DNA from: Smittium mucronatum
Lineage: Eukaryota > Kickxellomycota > Harpellomycetes > Harpellales > Legeriomycetaceae
NCBI GenBank assembly: GCA_001953115.1
Contig: LSSL01007665.1
Location: 1-12,597, forward strand
Length of the DNA: 12,597 bases
Direction: 5' to 3'
This document shows, one piece after another, positions 9,157 to 12,597 of the stretch. The notes under the pieces are model-generated. The model was given only the letters and a program-made list of their open reading frames with translations, did not search any database and was not told where the DNA came from. Position numbers and translations under genes: made by a program. Numbering within the stretch: the stretch's first letter is position 1; each line of letters starts with the position of its first letter.

Positions 9157-9846
9157 AAACAAAACTTTCATTTGACCATAAATTTTATTTAAAAGGTCGT
9201 ATTTTCATCTCAAAGGTAAAAATTGGTACTTAATATACGCAACCTGTTTAAATTTCTTACAATTTTAATTCAGTTACTCGATTAACTGTTAAAAACATCA
9301 ATATTATAATCATTTTAAAATATACGAAATAATAATGCAAAAGGCGAAAATTATCTGAAATTATTTTTCGGAAAATCACTTTCTCTTAATATTCATCAAA
9401 AAACAAAAAAAAATTAACATTTCAAAAATTTAAATTTGAATTTTTTTAAAGCTGCATATCTTATAATAAAAAAATCAAACTCCAGAATTTTTTAATGATT
9501 AAATATTAACATACAGGTAAATTTTATATCTAAACTTATATATATATTTAAAAAAGAGTCAAAATTTAAAATTAAACCGAGTAAAATTAACATAATCGCG
9601 GTATAAGCGAGCACGTTAGATACACATAAAATTTATATTAATTTATTTATATTATATTCGAAAAAAATATTTCACATGTTTAAGCATTAAAATATCCATT
9701 AGTAGAATCATTTTTTGAATTTTTTTAGTAAAAGATGAAATAACCAGGAAAAAAATTAACGTCAACTATGTGGCTATTACAAAGAAACCCTATTAAAAAA
9801 ATATTTTAAATATATATCTCTAAAGAATTAAAAATATCGGATAAAA

Positions 9847-10110
9847 TTCAAATATTTTTTATCAAAAATTCAAAAAAAAATTGGAAAAAGTTGACTATTT
9901 ATCTCAGATATCGCCTGGTCCAACTAATAATAAAGATTAAAATGAGAAGCGTATTTTTATCCTAAGATCATTCTTAATTTTATCAATCAAATCTCGATTT
10001 TAGATTATTCGTTAAATCCTACGTCCGACTAATTTATTTGACTAATTTTTATAATATTTTGAAAATTCGACTATTTTTTTAAATTTCCAAAAAAATCTGT
10101 TGGATAGAAA
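9847..10110 (-). repeat. Right arm of a large inverted repeat
   Basis: This is the reverse-complement partner of 8,552-8,846. The perfect 42-bp core is 9,949-9,990. Inward the match reaches TTCAAATATTTTTTATCA at 9,847-9,864. Outward it runs through ATTATTCGTTAAATCCTAC, TAATTTATTTGACTA and GACTATTTTTTT to a probable end near GGATAG at 10,102-10,107. The flanks are clearly diverged from the left arm by substitutions and small indels, so the exact identity of the core is notable. Confidence 0.9.
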
Positions 10111-11688
10111 GTACTATAAATTGTTGAAAAACTGCTTTCAAAATTCAAAATTCTACTTTTTCAAAATTTATAATTCTTGAAATCATTATTTTAAATTTTC
10201 TTAGCTATACATTAATAAAAACTGAGTTATGAACTAAAATGCATTTATTTATATTTAAAAAGATATTTAAAGGTTGAATTTGGAGCAATTTTAAGCACCA
10301 TGACGTATTTAGAAACTTAAATATACTTAAAAAATTGATATAGCAGTAGTAAAAGGAAAAAAATTTACGACTAATTAATGCCCTGATTGTTTCTTATTAC
10401 TTGTGATTTATGCTTTTATTTGCTGTAATGGAATTAATAGATTTATTTTGACCATTTTTGCTATCTGTCCTACAATTTTTTCATTTCAATGAGTCTTTTT
10501 TTATAATTTTTTTTTTTTAAAACTATTCAGAAGAAGAAAATCCTAACTACTTTTTAGCTATATATTTTTAGATATATTTTTTATTAGAAGAGGTTTATAT
10601 TTATTTATTTATTTAATTGATTTATTGTTGTTATAATTATAAAATTTCTCCGCGGTAACTTTTATTTATTCGAATATCATTAGAGAAAAAAAAAATCGAT
10701 TTCTCCAAGTAATATATATCCTTTTTGTAATTCTTTAGACTCTTTGATATTTTACTCTTCATATTTTGATCGTATGGTCTAAAATATGTAGAATTGTAAT
10801 CTAAAATTCGATTTTCGAGCGATTTAATCTTATTAATTATCAATTGATTCAAGATTTCTCAAAAATTATATATTACATAGAAAATCAATTTTTTGATACA
10901 TAACTAATATAATACTCATTTTCTTGGAAAATTTATCTTTTGCTGTAATGTTTTAGATTTTTTTCTAGAATGATATAATGTTTATTATTATTAATATTTT
11001 ATTATTTTGAGTCAATAGTGTATTTTATACGTTGTTTTTAATGTTTTTTTTTGGGAATCAAAATTAAAAATGAGAAATTACGGTATTTTTAGTAATTTTC
11101 TTGGTAAATATTATTATTTTTGAAACATCAAATTGTATGTGCTTAGAAAAATTGGTGTTTTTTTAGCAAATTAAGTATGAATTTAAGAAATCTTAACAAT
11201 TTCAAAATATAATAAGAAATTTTTATCATATAATCGAAAAATCAGCTTCATTTACGAAAATATAAGATATAGATCAAGCTTTTTTTTTAAAAAAAAACAA
11301 ATATCTATGCCCCTAATAAGCAAAACACCAATATTATAGCCCCTCATAGAGTAAAAAATATTTGATGAGCTTCAAATATTATACCCAAAAACTTAACCCC
11401 GAAATAAAGGAAAAGCTACTTTTTATTTCTTTTTATAAATTATGTTGTTTTAAAATAAAATATCAAAAGAACATATATTTATATTTATAGTTATAAAGTT
11501 TTCTCGTTATTTTTTAATTTTAATTTTTTTATTTATTTAGTATAACAAACTTGTAATAAAAAATCAAATTAAATTAAATTTATGGGTTTAAAGACGATTT
11601 ACGAGGTGAAATTACGAATAAAACTTTATTAGTTCATATTTTTCTGTGGCAACACATTATAACATAATTTAATCACATTTTTTTATAT
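10111..11688. other. Non-coding A+T-rich stretch
   Basis: No gene is supported. A 71-codon - strand open frame at 10,637-10,852 starts at TTG, has its first internal Met at residue 31, and is Lys/Asn/Ile/Ser-rich as expected of random A+T-rich DNA. An (ATTT)n run lies near 10,598-10,616. At 11,308-11,400 there are three C-runs (GCCCCTAATAAGC, GCCCCTCATAGAG, TTAACCCCG) that stand out from the base composition. Confidence 0.5.
11357..11380. repeat. Perfect 9-bp hairpin
   Basis: AATATTTGA (11,357-11,365) and TCAAATATT (11,372-11,380) are perfect complements with the 6-nt loop TGAGCT. It lies among the C-runs of this segment. No function can be assigned. Confidence 0.6.
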
Positions 11689-12435
11689 TTATTTTTGTAC
11701 AATATTCACTGTAATTTCTTCTTCTATCATACTTCTAAATCTACCAAATGATGCCGTGTGTGTATTAAAATTTTAAATTATAATTAAATCCAGGATCTTG
11801 ATCCATATATGTCCCATTTAACCAGCGCTTGAACTACAAAAATATTCGGGAAAACTTAGTTGTATCTTTCTAGCTGGATAAAAATATATTGTAGTTTAAT
11901 CGCACATCTTTCATGCATATTATATTTTTGTAATTCTAAAAGAAAGTGCCCGGTAATTTTAATTCATTCTAATATTCTTATAAATTCTAGGTATCTATGA
12001 ATTATAAAACTTTTTTAAGGAAAATTCCAAAAAAGTAAAATTAATTTCAAAAAAGGTAAATTTGATTTTAAATTAGTGCATCCGAGTAGAAATTATTTAA
12101 ATTTAAAAGCTAATTCTTAGAAGTTAAAAAAATAAAAAAGAGTTATAATTATTGGAAAAAATTGTTTTAAATTTAATCAAAAGTAATTAAAAAATTAAAA
12201 ATAAGTAAATACTAATTATCAAAAGCTATAAAAATGTGTATTATCTAATGAATCGAAAAGTTAAGACGAAAAATTCGTGTCAATGAGCTATAATTTGTCC
12301 GAAAAAAAGTTATTTACACGCGAAATAAATCTTCTACTCATATTTCTAGTCAAAACATCTAATATAGGTTGATTTTACTATTTATGATTTTTTTTTCCTT
12401 TCTGTTTTTGTAAATATATTTTCGGGGTCACCAGC
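11689..12435. other. Non-coding stretch with a weak transposase-like peptide
   Basis: The - strand open run at 11,689-11,763 reads HTASFGRFRSMIEEE. Its spacing resembles the HTxxIExxW segment of Merlin/IS1016-type transposases, but the key Glu and Trp are absent and no convincing upstream motif was found. The rest, including 11,960-12,435, is A+T-rich and shows no gene. The terminal inverted repeat expected downstream of the Tc1/mariner remnant (toward lower coordinates) could not be identified without its partner. Confidence 0.35.
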
Positions 12436-12597
12436 ATAAAAAATTTCTATATAATCGAATATTTTTCTTTTTTATCTCTGATTTAATTACACTCCATGCT
12501 TTTAACATTGGGTTCAGCATTTGAGATTAAGGACCCAGATATAACAATATAATCCCAGAATAAGCATCAGAATCTTTAGATATTCTATTTTGATGAC
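12436..12597 (-). pseudogene. C-terminal remnant of an IS630/Tc1/mariner-type DDE transposase
   Basis: The - strand frame entering from the right edge (codons from 12,595 downward) reads YLGP, a TAA, then SQMLNPMLKAWSVIKSEIKK at about 12,541-12,465. This follows the conserved end of DDE_3 transposases, (F/Y)LPPYSPxLNPIExxWxxxK, in which the Glu after NPI is the third catalytic acidic residue. Here the first Pro is Gly, the Tyr is a stop, and NPIE reads NPML, so the catalytic Glu is lost. The frame stays open after the motif through RNFLCW to a TGA near 12,430, consistent with the normal end of such proteins. The DNA-binding and first catalytic domains lie beyond the window. Active enzymes of this family cut and paste their element at TA dinucleotides; this copy is dead. 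Confidence 0.75.

Larger units (their letters stand above)
8847..9846. other. Spacer between the inverted-repeat arms
   Basis: About 1 kb of A+T-rich DNA. Apart from the 38-codon open frame and the hairpin after it, I recognise nothing. A locally G+C-richer piece, ATCGCGGTATAAGCGAGCAC, lies near 9,595-9,614. No transposase or polymerase motif is readable on either strand. Confidence 0.5.

Noticed and set aside
10637..10852. 71-codon open frame on the - strand
   Set aside because: It starts at TTG, the first Met is at residue 31, its composition is Lys/Asn/Ile/Ser-rich, and it has no motif or supporting context.
1..12597. CRISPR array, tRNA or rRNA genes
   Set aside because: No regularly spaced direct repeats, no T-arm GGTTCRA-type signature in a cloverleaf context, and no conserved rRNA segments were found on either strand.

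Overview
This window is extremely A+T-rich (roughly one fifth G+C by eye) and holds no intact gene that I can support. The two longest open frames, 90 and 71 codons, both begin at TTG rather than ATG. The longer one lies antisense to a decayed retrotransposon domain. What can be read is a graveyard of mobile elements in low-complexity DNA. This suits gene-poor DNA of an A+T-rich eukaryote. A microsporidian-type genome is a reasonable guess because decayed Ty3/gypsy and Tc1/mariner elements are common there, but anaerobic fungi or other A+T-rich protists cannot be excluded from sequence alone.

Region 1 (1 to about 3,000, + strand) is the 3' part of a dead Ty3/gypsy-type pol. Reading through stops and a few frameshifts gives the domains in the canonical order: reverse transcriptase (from before the window edge to about 740), RNase H (about 1,039-1,383) and integrase (about 2,597-2,998). 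gag, protease and the left LTR would lie off the left edge. Metal-binding Asp codons of RNase H and integrase now read Asn, and all three stop codons occur in frame, so the element is inactive.

Region 2 (about 3,000-8,500) is a long non-coding stretch. It contains two C/T-rich tracts, simple repeats, hairpins, a weak diverged copy of the repeat seen in region 3, and one 49-codon open run on the - strand at 7,035-7,181 that is less A+T-rich than its surroundings.

Region 3 (about 8,550-10,110) is a large inverted repeat. Two arms of about 260-290 bp, diverged overall but sharing a perfect 42-bp core, flank about 1 kb of spacer. The spacer holds a 38-codon ATG-initiated open frame followed by a hairpin.

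Region 4 (10,110-12,430) is again non-coding A+T-rich DNA with a hairpin and a short transposase-like peptide too weak to call.

Region 5 (12,436 to the right edge, - strand) is the C-terminal end of a decayed IS630/Tc1/mariner-type DDE transposase that enters the window from the right.

The elements do not form a working system. The most useful points are the retrotransposon remnant, the inverted repeat with its perfectly preserved core, and the Tc1/mariner remnant.
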